The notes under the pieces: model-generated
The model's input: only the letters and a program-made list of their open reading frames with translations
Database searches by the model: none
Told to the model about the DNA's origin: nothing
Assembly: GCA_012295275.1 (NCBI GenBank)
Contig: CM022678.1
Span: forward strand, 8,414,534-8,478,533
DNA: 64,000 nt
Reading direction: 5' to 3'
From: Chrysomallon squamiferum
Lineage: Eukaryota; Mollusca; Gastropoda; Neomphalida; Peltospiridae
Shown: positions 23,166 through 37,483 of the stretch, in pieces
Layout: every line of letters starts with the position of its first letter
Numbering within the stretch: position 1 is the stretch's first letter
Made by a program: the position numbers and the translations under genes

Positions 23166-24130
23166 ATCAATAACATTACTGTGTTTTCGTAGATATATTT
23201 CTGCCAATATAATTAAATAATTAAAATTCTCTTTCACGGGAAAATACGCGATGACGAACTCTTAAAGGTAGTTTTTAAAATTTAGAATTAAATAATAAGC
23301 TATAGCGAGTTTTGTTTAACAAAGAAAGTTTTGAAAGCTGGCTTCTCTTGCTCTTCGATTTCGATTCTTTCATTTATATCTACAGGAATACAATACTTTG
23401 TAATCTTTGCACAGTCCGGTGGGCCCTTTTATCAAATAGAGCTCACTGAACATCGAAATTCTGACCTTGTTTTGATAAGCTTTTGGCAGCGGGTTACGGT
23501 TAGATATTTTTCTCACTTGTTTTGTTCTGTCATTTTGCAGTGTAATCTGTGGAAACCCACATTCCTCTGTAGTCAGTGTAACATTCGATACCCAGCACTT
23601 CAGTATTAAATTAAACAAGATTTATTTCTGATGACGTGGCATTTTATCTGTGTCACGCGGTGGTTCTGAGTCATGTGTCGTTCAGCCAGGATAGAAAAAA
23701 AGGTTCTTACAAGTATTAGGTCCGTACCTGAGTTAAATCATAGGTGTGGGCTTACTGTTGTGTATTATATGTCATTTTACCACTAATTATTATTTTTTCT
23801 AAAGTAATAACATTCAGGATATATGAATGATAATAATCACAAACATAGAGGTTTGACCCGAACTGAATAAACATCATCTGCTAACGTAGGTTTCTATTTT
23901 ATCTTGCGAAAAAAACCTACATGGAAAATAATAATAAATAAAATAAATAAGTAAATAAATAAATGATAAAAAGATTGTACAGAAGCAACAACTACTAATA
24001 TTAATACTAATACTTATACTAACTCTACTCTGTTACTACCTCTACTACCTAATACTAATAATTTTACTATCATTATCACCAAAAGTATACTACTGCGGAT
24101 AACAGTAAATCTGTTAATTGCTTTTGTTAT
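23166..24130. repeat. paralogous module with CACAGTCCGGTGGGCCCTTT, copy 1 of 5
   Basis: The core (about 23390-23620) recurs at 32.52-32.76, 40.12-40.32, 44.84-45.02 and 51.96-52.20 kb. The minus-strand open frames (containing FIKGPTGLCKDYK) survive in all copies but do not keep a consistent protein, and the plus strand has stops in two copies, so I read it as non-coding. Confidence 0.8.
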
Positions 24131-24133
24131 TTT

Positions 24134-24145
24134 ACTTTATTTACT

Positions 24146-24203
<58 letters not shown>
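24134..24203. repeat. (TTTA)n microsatellite
   Basis: About 16 TTTA units; shorter versions lie at 33321-33347 and 52739-52756 in the paralogs. Confidence 0.95.
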
Positions 24204-24204
<1 letters not shown>

Positions 24205-25317
24205 TAATTAATGTTTTTGGTGTGCACCTAAATTAATTTTGTCATACTCTTATGAGAGCATGAATTCAAAATGAGACTAAACAGAGTCAAGTATGTTTAG
24301 CCTCGGTAAACAAACAGAAAGTAAACTTCTGTTAAACTGAAGTTGCTGGCTATGAACACTGGCGTGTCTGTGTGTACACGTAACTAAATGCATATTTCTT
24401 TTTACGTCTAAACCTGTATTTCGTTTCTTTCTTTCTCTTAATTATACCCAGTCTCATCCAGTTCGTCGTTCAATTTCAGATTTGGATTTTTCCACTGGTT
24501 GTGTGTATGTGTGCGTGTGTGTATGTGTGTGTGTATATGTGCTTGTGTGTAAACCAGTTTCTTTCTTTCTTTTCTTACATGGAAATCGTCTCTTTATATA
24601 TTTTATTATTTGTAGGTTATCATTTATACAGACTGAGCGAGATAAGCATAAGTACATAAATTACTTATTCGGGAATATTAATATTTGTACATACTGTCAA
24701 CTATTAGAAGGGAAACAAATTTGATCATATTCATATTTTAATATGTTAGGGAAATTAGTTTAATACTGACATAAATTATACTGAAACGAGACCAACTGTA
24801 TGCTTCTGTTGTATTTGTTTAATTGGAATTTATTTCTTTATTTAACAAGTCGATTTATCTTCATTATTTTTCTATCTGGAGTATATTCTCCTACTCATAA
24901 AGAAATCTGTCATTATAAAACACTTGTAACTTGTTCTATCGTTCACAGCAGCAAACAAACAACATAGTAAGTTTTGCTTCAGTAACAAATACAATTTTAT
25001 TTGAACAAATTTCTAACTACGTTATGCGATGAATGGAGACTGGAGAAGCTTTATAAATAAAAATAAAAATAAACATTAAAAAAAAAGAAAGGTAGAAGCA
25101 AAAGAAGAAACAAATTCCTTTGTTAGTGAAACAAAACTTATCTTTGTCTCCTTAAAGTGGCCATTTTCAATTTTTTTTTACTCTAGACGATGTTAATTGA
25201 ACAAAAGAAAACAAAAGAGAAGGCCAGCTGCACATTATCATCACATTTCATTAATATCGGGAATTCAATTTAATTATAATGACAGAAAATAATAATTTTA
25301 CTTAGTGATATTTGTTT
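24204..25317. repeat. diverged paralogous sequence, no gene
   Basis: It matches 33.35-35.1 kb and parts of 45.3-46.97 kb (for example AACTTGTTCTATCGTTCAC and AACAAACAACATAGTAAG). A GT-rich tract is at 24498-24550. Confidence 0.65.
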
Positions 25318-25541
<224 letters not shown>

Positions 25542-26049
25542 AATAATAAAAAGTCTGGGTGAGAATTGGCTAAGGGTACGTTTATAGTTAGATTTAAGAT
25601 ATTAAGATTTATGAATAGGTAATATAAGTCTGATTTAGGAATTTTCTTTTTACACACAAAGTTATCATAGTTCTTATTAGATTTAATAATTTTTAATTTC
25701 AATACACATTTTACTGTATGTTATCATTTATTAAATTGACAAGTTACAATTATACTTGTAGTTTGCGTATATTTGTGATATACTTTAGTATTATTTGTAT
25801 TAATTGTAATCATATCTCTCCTGTGTGCACCTAAATGAACCTGACATTGTCAAACACTTAAGAATTTTTCTCTCATTCATGTATGGAAACAAACAGTATA
25901 TGTTCATCTTTGTCACCTAATGAAATATACTATAATTCACTGAATTAATTAGTTTAAAAAACATATACATGTTGTTGTGTTTGTGTGTGTGTGTGTTGTG
26001 TGTGTGTGTGTGTGTGATAACAATAATAAACAAAGTTATCTGATATATA

Positions 26050-26345
26050 GGGGAAAAGTCTTACTAAAAGCATATTGCTATTCATTATTTATTATCTTAT
26101 AAAAACTAATCAATAATCGCCTGTATATTTATACACGATCTGTTTTGGTTATAGAAGTGTATTATCTTTCTCTTTTGTCCAACAAACCTGTAAAGCGGGC
26201 TTCACCTTATCATATGATAAAAACATTGTGACGGTTTTATTCAGAGAGGCTATTCTCATTTTATCTGAACGAAAGTCTAAGATTTCATTATGTCATTTTG
26301 ACCTTTATTTTCCTGTCCAACTCTCACAGGGTTATGTTATATTTA
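26050..26345 (+). repeat. solo arm of the inverted-repeat element
   Basis: It is related to the left arm at 35.86-36.12 kb: TTGTCCAACAAACCTGTAAAG, GTGACGGTTTTATTCAGAG and ATGTCATTTTGACCT are shared. It is more diverged than the other copies and no matching inverted arm was found nearby. Confidence 0.6.
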
Positions 26346-26352
26346 TGAAACA

Positions 26353-26386
<34 letters not shown>

Positions 26387-27156
26387 ACCCACACACCCAC
26401 ACACACACACACATATATATATATATCAATTTAATAATTGTAACCAAATGTAAAGTTATTGTAACAAATATGTAAGGTAACTGAAACATGTTAAAATACT
26501 TAGAAAACAATTATGTTACATATATTTTTCAAGCTATTAACAGAGCTGACATAATATTCAAACCCTTATTTGGTCAAACTACTGATAAATGTTACCATCC
26601 CGAAATGCGGTACAATTGCTCTCTCTCTTGGTTTAGTCAAATAATAAAATATGTAATATTATAATAACATAAATTGAATCGTTAATATGATTTATTTATT
26701 TATTTATTTATTTATTTATTTTAAACAGAATGAAATAAAGCTATATAATATTGAGAGGGAATATGTAGTATTATTTTATTACTATGATGTATACGTGACT
26801 AACACCACATATTCATCTTCTATGCTGTTTTTCATTATTATAGTTTATTTATATCTCTTAGGAAAAGACCTGATACCACCAGTTCACTGTTTAAGTTTAA
26901 ACAAGATACAATTTGGCGGTTAAATGTGTTTTCTTTCTCTGTCCAAAAAACAGCAGCAACGACAACATAAACCAGTTCATGATAAATCGTTTGGATAAAT
27001 CAAACTTCACTGCCCGTTTGCCCATATATATGCACGCACGAGCGCCCACACAGATATTATTTTTATTTTTGTATTATTTATTATTATTATTTTTAGTTTA
27101 TTTTTTAGTTGTTTTTATTTATTTGTTTTTGAATAATTTATTGTGTATATAATTAC

Positions 27157-27204
<48 letters not shown>

Positions 27205-27247
27205 GACAAAATAATGATAAAAACTAAATTTAAAATAAATCTCTCTC

Positions 27248-27290
<43 letters not shown>
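27157..27290. repeat. (AAT)n and (TA)n microsatellites
   Basis: AAT tract at 27157-27203 and TA tract at about 27251-27286. Confidence 0.9.
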
Positions 27291-27897
<607 letters not shown>

Positions 27898-28259
27898 TGA
27901 AGTAAAACATTTTTATCTCCAGGGAATAAAGCTGATAAAACGCAGTGAACTTTAGACTTGACAAAACAGATTAGTAGGTCTTGTTTTGCTCACTCGTGTT
28001 TTGATAACAAGTTCGTTACACAAACTCAACCCAGATAACAAATATTTCACTCTGTGGTCGTTTGAATTTACAATGTATACTAAAATTAATTCAATGCAAC
28101 TAAATTTTATTACATTAAAAGAAATGACTCTGGCAGTTTCAATCGATGAAAATTTTTATCAAAATAAAATTAGAATTTACAGAACAATCTAGCCCATACA
28201 TACAACCATAGCAATAGTATTTGTAATAACATAGTCAATGAATTGGTATTATTAATATT

Positions 28260-28600
28260 ACCAGTGGAAGAAGTAACACCAATAGGAGTTGTAACAGTAG
28301 TAGTTATAGAAGTCGTAGTCGTAGTAGTAGTAATAGTAATAGTAGTCGTAATATAGCTAGTCGTAATATAGCTAGTAGTAATACTAGTAGTAGTAATAAT
28401 GCTAATAGTAGCAGTAGTGGTAGTCGTAGCAGGAGTAATATTTTCAGCTGTTGTAATAATCGCAGTAGTAACAATAGTTTTAATGGTAGTGGTAGCTGCA
28501 GCTGCAGAAGTATTATTAACAGCAGTAGCACAAGTAACAGTAGTTGTAGTAGCAGCAGTAGAAGTATTATTTTTATTTATATTTGTTTTATTATTATTAT
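28260..28600. repeat. degenerate GTA-type trinucleotide tract
   Basis: Mostly GTA/GTC/ATA triplets. It gives spurious Leu- or Val-rich open frames on both strands. Confidence 0.8.
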
Positions 28601-28911
28601 TATTACTTGAATTTTATTTCAAATATTTTAAATTGCATTGAGCGATTAAACCAAGTTTTTCCTCTGCACACTGTATTACCTTGAATACAACAAAGATAAC
28701 AGAAGATTTATTTTAAGAAGTATTTTGTCTGTGTCAGTCACGCGGTCAGCAGATTGTTGGAGACAGAAATATTTGATATCGACATCAAGTGTTTAATAAT
28801 AAAGTTATTTGATTTAACCTGTAAGTTGAGAACATGACAAACAAAGAAAGATAAACACGCTATGGGGAAACATATTCACGAATGAAGAGCTACCAAACTC
28901 GCGCGCGTACA

Positions 28912-28953
<42 letters not shown>

Positions 28954-29322
28954 GATTTGTGGTTGATTTAAAAAAAAAAACATAGGACGCCAGCTAACAG
29001 TCGACATCCGAATAAATCGTAGCTGTAATTTACAATGATAAAACAGCAGCAACGACAACATAAACTAGTTCTGGATAAATCGCTGGGATAAATCATACTT
29101 CACTGCCCGTTTGCCCATCTGCACGCACGCACGCGCGCAGATATTATTTTTATTTTTTGATTATTTATTATTATTATTTTTAGTTTATTTATTAGTTGTT
29201 TTTATTTATTTTTTGAATAATTTATTGTGTATATAATTACAATACTCAGAAAAAATGGCGGCCAGCAAGATTATAAATCGCGATTAGTGCGATCTGCCTG
29301 TAATTTACCGAGCGCCAGATTG

Positions 29323-30680
29323 GTGACATTTCGTGTTTACACTAACTTGGCGAAGAAGAAAATACACACCAGATAAATCAAGTCATACGAAAGCGGTAAC
29401 TTTGAAATACTCTGACAATGCAACAAATCTGTTCACTGAACTGACCAGAACTTTATTTACACTCAGACCGTAGTCTACGGCATAGGAGGATACATTTACA
29501 CAAAATTTAATATAACTGTAACAGTTATAACAAGTTTGGCAAGTTGGTGGATTTACAATAATGTACGTAATAATATAATATATATCAGCCAAAGGATTTG
29601 AGAAATTTCACGATTAGATTACAGACAATAGAAAGTTTTCTAAGAACACCAGCTTTTTTAGAGTTAAAAACATTTATAAAACTTATAAATGCTTGGTTTA
29701 GGTTGATAGAAAACGGTTGCTTTGATTCTTTAAAAACTGCTTGTAAATATGTAATGCTACTCATCTCCGATGTCATAGTTATTACATGATGAACATACTC
29801 TCTTTTCTAGTGCATATTTTCCCATCATTCAGTAATAGTATGTATATACTAGTAAAGATAACTTAGACTGCTTTCCCGTGATCATTCGATACCAGTAAAA
29901 AATCATTCTTACTTTGACAGTAAAATAAACTGGATAACGTCCAAATTCTCCTTTAATAAGTACAATGGAGTAGATTTCCTTACAGGTCCTAACAATTTCA
30001 TAAATTGTTTACATAATTTTTCCAGCAATGACAAATTTTATAATCTCCAAATTTCGCTACCATACAGAAGAACTGGTAAAACAATGCAGTCAAATAATTT
30101 TAGATGACACTGAATGGAAATATGTCTCTTTCGTGTGAAAGAATGGAATACATAGCTTGTGAATATAACTTATTTGTTGCCTTAGCGATTTATTCGATTT
30201 GTGAAAAATAATTATTAACTTTCTACAGTATCAAGCCAAGGTAAAACACTTTCTTGTAATCTTTGTGGTTGCCATTAAAAATTAAGATTTCGTTGTTTTA
30301 TAGTTTACTGTTAGTTTTCATTTAGTGCAGTAAGAATCAAAATCATTTAGAGTTTTTGCAGGTCTTGGTAATTATCTGCAAGGACTACAGTGTCATCGGC
30401 ATTGAGTAAAACAAACAGAACAATTGATGGATGTATCAAACAATCACTGAACAATTCACAAATGTTACGAGAATAGTAACGGAGATAAATACCCGCCTTG
30501 TCTAATACCCACACAACAGTGGAAATAGTCTGTTACTGAGTTATGACACAAGATTTAATATTTTGATGCATATTGTAAATTACCTGGAAGCACTTACCAT
30601 TTATATCATTTCGAATTATTTTTTCCCAAAGTCCGATTCTCCACACTGAATCATCAAATAATGAGATGAAATAACCCTAT
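29323..30680 (-). mobile_element. non-LTR retrotransposon remnant, reverse transcriptase and C-terminus (copy 2)
   Basis: This is the paralog of the element at 19.4-20.8 kb, in the same orientation and in the same flanking context. The RT box again reads NADDTVVLADN (30392-30403 for Asn-Ala-Asp-Asp). The C-terminal open frame is at 29585-29776. It shares the Asn substitution and the overall extent with copy 1, so the two arose by duplication of one insertion, not by two insertions. Confidence 0.8.
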
Positions 30681-31689
30681 TTTTTTATCATGAATTAAAT
30701 ATGTTCCCTGAATGTCTTTCTTTTTTCCGATGTCTAAGTTTTACTGAAATAAAAATTTAATTACAAATTCTCTGAGTTTTCCTTGACTAATCGCAGTCTT
30801 GACATATATGAAGTGTTAGGTTTTAGACAATGAAGTAATAAATAACATTTATATAGCGTTTATAGTGTTTGTAGCGTTATTTTAAAAACAATTACGCATG
30901 AATTAAAAGACCAAGTATTCACCTATAGAAAAATAAAATTGATAGAAAATGTCTTTAAAATTATTCTAATATGTTTGTTAAATACTGTCATCCTTTTTTG
31001 GTTTTCATTGTTTAGTTTATTTTAAGTGTCGAGATCTTTAGTGACTACATTTTGAGCGATTCATATACAGCAACTGTCAGTTTGAGCGACTGACAATAGA
31101 GCGACTGTATTCTTTTAGTGTTTGGGAATTAGCGATTTAAAGCGAAAGTATTGTGGAAACTTTTAGAAGAAATTAGTTAAAATAAATTAATTTAGAAAAT
31201 TGAACATGAGTTCAGAATGCTCTATATTTATACCATGAACAGAATGAAATAAAATATAGTATTTTCTTTATGAATATATTGTTTATCATTTTCTTAACAC
31301 CTCTAAAACAGGAAATGGTTAAAAGTACATCATTTAACCTGCCAATCACTGAAATAACTTCGCCTTGTATGTATTGAACAGTTTTATACTTTAAGTATAT
31401 AATTATCAAGCGTTGGTCCAGAAAACCATAAAAAATTCTGAAATTGGTTCCCGAGCTACATCGATAACTGGTCTGGAATCTGTATCGGAAATGAAAACCC
31501 CAGAGATATCTGGTTATTACAGAGTAATCTACATAAGTAAAAGTTAGTTATAAATCATAAATGTTCTAATCCTTCACCAGATTAAAAAAACAAACAAACT
31601 GGTTAATATTTGGTTTTAATATTGCACTTGTAAACCGATATTTTTTGGGGGTTAATATTCATCATACCTGAACTGACACGTTATTATGA

Positions 31690-31794
31690 AACACTTACAA
31701 ATAAACAGTCAGATATATCTATTTGTCTTTCCACACACACACACACTCACAAACACACACATACACACGTATACACACACACTCACACACACAC

Positions 31795-31866
<72 letters not shown>

Positions 31867-31900
31867 ACACACTCACACACACACATATAATGCACATTCA
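31690..31900. repeat. (CA)n array with palindromic spacer
   Basis: Spacer at about 31696-31730, then CA tracts. This is the shortest of the arrays. Confidence 0.95.
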
Positions 31901-31975
31901 TATATCTGTATCAACAGTAAAGAAAGTAACAGTTTCTTTTAGACTTTTATGGACGCAGATCTGTCGTTTACCTTT

Positions 31976-32125
31976 GATTTAGAATTGTTAGTTGTTCTAG
32001 TAGTCATAGTAGCAGTTGTAGTTGTTGTAATAATGTCAATTACCTTTGCAGTATAATTGTTAGTTGTTGTAGCTGTAGCAGTTGTTCTAGTAGTTGCAGT
32101 TGTTCTAGTAGTTGCAGTGGTTGTT
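31976..32125. repeat. 72-bp minisatellite, about two units
   Basis: Same unit as at 22.7 and 50.6 kb. Confidence 0.8.
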
Positions 32126-34477
32126 GTAGCATTATTCATTGTAGTATTATCAATACAATTACTGTGTTTTAGTAGATATATTTGTCTTCTGTATGCTAGC
32201 TGAAGACAATTTTAGTAAAGTAATACTTATTGTATAGACTTAAGATAGTATGGTCTATATATGAAATAGAGAAAATAGAAAGCAATTATAAACACTTTAT
32301 ATATATATATATTAGTAATTATAACAAGTAAACAAACTGCCAATATAATTAAATAATTAAAATTCTCTTTCACGGGAAAATACGCGATGACGAACTCTTA
32401 AAGGTAGTTTTTAAAATTTAGAATTAAATAATAAGCTTTATCGAGTTTTGTTTAACAAACAAAGAATGTTTTAAAATGTATCAGTCTAAGCTGGCTTCCC
32501 TTGCTCTTTGATTTCGATTATTTCATTGATATCTACAGGAATCTAATACTTTGTAAACTTTGCACAGTCCGGTGGGCCCTTTTATGAAATGGAGGTTACT
32601 GAACATCGAAATCCTGACCTTGCTTTGACAAGTTTTTGCCAGCGGGTTACGGATAGATATTTTTCTCACTTGTTTTGGTTCTGTCATTTTGCAGTGTAAT
32701 CTGTGGAAACCCACATTCCTCTGTAGTCAGTGTAACATTCGATACCCAGCACTTCAGTATTAAATTAAACAAGATTTATTTCTGATGACGTAGCATTTTA
32801 TCTGTGTCACGCAGGTGGTTCTGAGTCATGTGATCAGCTGATTGTTTTGTCGTTCAGCCAGGATAGAAAAAAAATATTCTTACAAGTATCAGGTCCGTCG
32901 TACCCGAGTTAAATTACAGATGTGGGCTTACTGTTGTGCATTATATATCATTTCACCACCAATTATTATTTTTTTCTAAAGTAATAATATTCAGGATATA
33001 TGAATGATAATAATCACAAACATAGAGGTTTGACCCGAACTGAATAAACATCATCTGCTAACGTATGTTTCTATTTTATCTTGCGAAAAACACCTACAAG
33101 GAAAATAATAATAAATAAAATAAATAAATAAATGACAAAAAGATAGTACTGAAGCAACAACTACTAATATTAATACTAATACTTATACTAACACTAATTC
33201 TACTCTATTACTACCTCTACTACCTAATACTAATAATTTTACTATCATTATCACCAAAAGTATACTACTGCGGATAACAGTAAATCTGTTAATTGCTTCT
33301 GTTAGTTTACTTTATTTACTTTATTATTTATTTATTTATTTATTTATAATTAATGTTTTTGGTGTGCACCTGAATTAATTTTGTCATACTCTTATGAGAG
33401 CGTGAGTTCAAAACGTGACTAAACAGAGTCAAGTAGGTTTCGCCTCGGTAAACAAACAGAATGTAAACTTCTGTTAAACTGAACTTGCAGGGTATGAACA
33501 TAGGCGTGCCAGTGTGTACACGTGACTAAATGCATATTTCTTTTTACGTCTAAACTTGTATTTCGTTTCTTTCTTTCTCTTAATTATACCCAATGTCATC
33601 CACTTGGTCGTTCAATTTCAGATTTGGTTTTTTCCACTGGTTGTGTGTATGTGTGCGTGTGTGTATATGTAAGTGTGTAACTGTTTGCGTATCTTCTGTG
33701 TGGTTGTATGTCTGTGTGTCTGTGTGCGTTGTGTGTATTCTGTATGTATGTGTATGCGTGTGTGTTGTGTTTGTAGATCGGTATATGTATCTGATGTGTA
33801 TGTATATGTATATATGTGTATTTATTTGTGTTGTGTGTGTATGCATGTGTATGTGTGTGTATATGTGTGTATGTGTGTATATGTAAGTGTAGGTGTGTAA
33901 CTTAAAACATCTTCCTTTTCGCTTGAGTATTTTATTCAATGTGATTAATGATATATCTAAGAAATACCCTCATTCCATCTTCTTTATCACTGAAACTTTA
34001 AACAAATATAAATACAATATATAATACTAATACTAATAGTCTCTCTGACAGAAAATAATAAATTTTACTCACTGAACTTTGTTACACAGTTATAAACACA
34101 CACACACACGCGCACAGACACACACCTATAAAAGAGTCACTTTATATATATTTTATTATTTGTAGTTAGCATTTATACAGACTGAGCGAGATAAGTATAA
34201 GTACATAAATTACATTCAGAAATATTAATATGTATACATACTGTCGACTATTAGATCGGGAAATAAATATGATTAAATTCATATTATAATATGTTAGATC
34301 GGGAAATTAGTTTAACACTGACATAAATTATGTTGAAACGTGACCAGTTGTACGTTTGTGTTGTATTTGTTTAATTGTAATGTATTTTATTTCTTTATTT
34401 AACAAGTCGATTTATCTACATCATCTTTCTATGTGGAGTATGTTCTCGTGAAGAAATCTGTCATTATAAAACACTCG
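32126..34477. repeat. paralogous non-coding block
   Basis: It contains the CACAGTCCGGTGGGCCCTTT module (32.52-32.76 kb), a GT-rich degenerate tract (33640-33900) and sequence shared with 23.2-24.7 and 51.8-53.1 kb. No gene was recognised. Confidence 0.7.
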
Positions 34478-34796
34478 TAACTTGTTTTATCGTTCACACC
34501 AGCAAACAAACAACATAGTAAGTTTCGCTTCAGTAAACAAATAAAATGTTATTTGAAAAGACTTCAAATTAGGTTATGCGGTGAATGGAGACTTGAAAAT
34601 CTATATAAATGAAAAAAAGAAAGAAAAGAAAAGAAAGAAATGTAGAAGCAGAAGAAGAAAAAATTCCTTTGTTCGTCAGTGAAACAAAATATTATCTTTA
34701 TGTCCTTACAGTGGCCATATTCAAGATATTTTTCTTTTTTTATTTATTTTTTTTTTCCCTAGATGCTGTTAACTGATAAAAAGTCGGATATTTCAC

Positions 34797-34880
34797 TTTG
34801 TCATTTCGACCTTTTCTTTCCAGGGAAAAAATATGTGTGTGATAAATTTTCCCCAGGAAAGAAAAGGTCGAAATGACAAA
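34797..34880. repeat. perfect 25-bp inverted repeat (hairpin)
   Basis: Arms 34797-34821 (TTTGTCATTTCGACC then TTTTCTTTCC) and 34856-34880 are exact reverse complements around a 34-bp loop. The paralogs at 46664-46746 and 54662-54744 have mismatched arms. Confidence 0.95.
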
Positions 34881-35125
34881 TATATATATATATATATAAA
34901 AACAAAAGAAAACTAAACATAATGACTTTGTAACAAAAAAAAAAAGAAGAAGAAAATTAAGGCAACGTGTTAAAATAATTTACTTTTTTTTTTGTAAATT
35001 TATTGACGAAGCTGTAGATAAACAGAATGCGAATCAGCTGTACATTATCACCACATTTCATATAATAATTAATATCGGGAACTTGTTTTATACTGTCATA
35101 AAATAATAATTCTACTCAGTGAGAT

Positions 35126-35315
<190 letters not shown>

Positions 35316-35697
35316 GTTATAGATATAAAAATAATAAAATTTACAGTTACAATAATACTTGTTTGCGTATATTTGTGATATTGTATTATTTTTATTCATA
35401 TCTCTTGTGTGCACCTGAATGAATCTGACATATATAAACTAATTAATTGAATATATTATAATATATAGTACTTATTTCACTAATTGACTAATCTAAACAT
35501 ACTGTTTGTTTCTATGCGTGAAACAGAGAGGAGTTCTTAAGTGTTTGACAATGTCAGGTTCATTGAAGTGACACAAGAGAGATATGATTAAAAATAAAAT
35601 AACATCACAAATATACGCAACTTTAAGTATAATTGTAAATTTAATAATTTTATCTTGTAAACTAATTCTGGATATATAATCTATATATGATTATATT

Positions 35698-35700
35698 ATG

Positions 35701-35734
<34 letters not shown>

Positions 35735-35770
35735 TGTATGTATGTATGTATGTATGTATGTATGTATGTT
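35698..35770. repeat. (TATG)n microsatellite
   Basis: About 17 TATG units, repeated at 47598-47670 and 55538-55628 in the paralogs. Confidence 0.95.
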
Positions 35771-35809
35771 CAGAAAACAAAACAAAGATAGCTAATATAT
35801 AGAGGAAAA

Positions 35810-35859
<50 letters not shown>

Positions 35860-36208
35860 GCCTACGTGACTAAAAACATGCGCTATCTTCGTGTCCTGTT
35901 TTTCATTGCTATTCATTATTTATATATCTTACAAAAAAAAAAAAGGCATCGATTACCGCCTGTATATAACTATAGAAGCTTATACAAGTTCTATTTTGGG
36001 TGTAGAAGTGTATTATCTTTATCTGTTGTCCAACAAACCTGTAAAGCGGGTTTCACTTTATGACAAGATGAAAAAATTGTGACGGTTTTACTCAGAGACG
36101 CTATTTTCAGTTTTACCTGAACAAAAGTCTAAGATTTCATTATGTCATTTTGACCTATACTTTCCTGTCCAGCTCTCATACATAGCTTGACGTTACGTTA
36201 TATTTAAG

Positions 36209-36269
<61 letters not shown>

Positions 36270-36296
36270 TATTTTATTTTATTATTTTTATTTTTA

Positions 36297-36356
<60 letters not shown>

Positions 36357-36357
36357 T
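36209..36357. repeat. (AT)n and (TTA)n microsatellites
   Basis: AT tract 36209-36266, then T-rich DNA and a TTA tract. Confidence 0.95.
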
Positions 36358-36377
36358 TTAAAGTAACAAAGAAATAA

Positions 36378-36636
36378 ATGTTCGATTCGACGAATTCAGT
36401 AGTTTGCTTAATTACAATAATACATCGTCGTGTAGACTTGAACGTTCACTGCGGATCCACTAAGTATTTCCACGTCACATCCAGTACCAGTGAAAACCAT
36501 CGATGTTTTATCATTGGACGTTTCTCTTTGAAGCGGGTTTCCTCTCGAGACATTGTTCAGATAAAGTTGGCAGTTGATAATAAGTTATTATTAACCATAT
36601 TTTGTATCAGTTATATACTACTACTGCTACTACTGT

Positions 36637-36641
<5 letters not shown>
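36378..36641 (+). other. repeat-borne open frame (87 codons), probably not a gene
   Basis: It starts MFDSTNSVVCLITIIHRRVD and runs into a (TTA)-derived Leu tract. It is nearly unchanged at 48276 (one residue different) and 56256. It lies in the spacer of the inverted-repeat element. Conservation reflects recent duplication; no domain was recognised and no promoter or splice signals are seen. Confidence 0.4.

Positions 36642-36735
<94 letters not shown>
36641..36735. repeat. (AAT)n microsatellite
   Basis: A long AAT tract ending in AATGATAATGATAATAAGG. Confidence 0.95.
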
Positions 36736-36927
36736 AAGGCCAGTCTGTAAATTAATTAAACTCATTCTATAATCACGTATTAAGCTATGCATTATGAAGC
36801 AGTGAATAAACAGACAGGTAAACTCATGTTTGATCTGTAAGAAGGTTTCAACCTCCACTATTCTTGGGTTTAACGAATAATACATTTCAGATGTCCATGA
36901 TCACAACCAGTTGCTTTTTGGTACATT

Positions 36928-36958
<31 letters not shown>

Positions 36959-37223
36959 TTCGTTCAGGAATAAATGAGAATAGCGTCTCTGAATAAAACC
37001 GTCACAGTTTTTTCATCTTTTCATAAAGTGAAACCCGATTTACAGGTTTGTTAGACAACAGAGAAAGATAATACACTTCTACAACCAAAATAGATCTTGA
37101 TTAAACTTGTATGGTTACATAGAGACGACTATCGATCTTTTTTATGAGATAAATGTATAATCAATAGTAATGTAAAACAGGACACAAAGATTAACAAACG
37201 TATGCTTTTAGTCACGTTCGCAA

Positions 37224-37254
<31 letters not shown>

Positions 37255-37483
37255 TGTTTCCTCTCAGTATTAGATACCTTTGTTTAGTATTGTCAAAACA
37301 CATATACACACACACACACACACATACGCAGAAACCCCCCACACACACACATATATGCTTTTTAAACTAATTAATTCAGTATATTATAGTATATTACATT
37401 AGTTGCCAAATTTGAACATGTACTCTTTATTTCCATGCATGAATGAGGGAATTTATTGTATATATATAATTAAAAGACGCAGA

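Larger units (their letters stand above)
35862..37219. mobile_element. candidate foldback/MITE-like element with arms of about 260 bp
   Basis: The left arm (35862-36124) starts near ACGTGACTAAAAACATG. The right arm (36962-37219) is its inverted, diverged copy, ending GCTTTTAGTCACGT. Shared inside the arms are the AGTGTATTATCTTT / CAACAAACCTGTAAA / GTGACGGTTTT blocks. The spacer is about 837 bp. Both outer ends are embedded in ATT microsatellites, so a target-site duplication cannot be read. No transposase is encoded. Confidence 0.55.

Noticed and set aside
23370-23618. Small open frame containing FIKGPTGLCKDYK, present in five copies
   Set aside because: Looks conserved, but copies differ without codon-position bias and the flanking frame is not kept; conservation is explained by duplication.
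36378-36641. MFDSTNSVV open frame as a transposase
   Set aside because: Too short, no catalytic motif, runs into TTA repeat; kept only by recent duplication.
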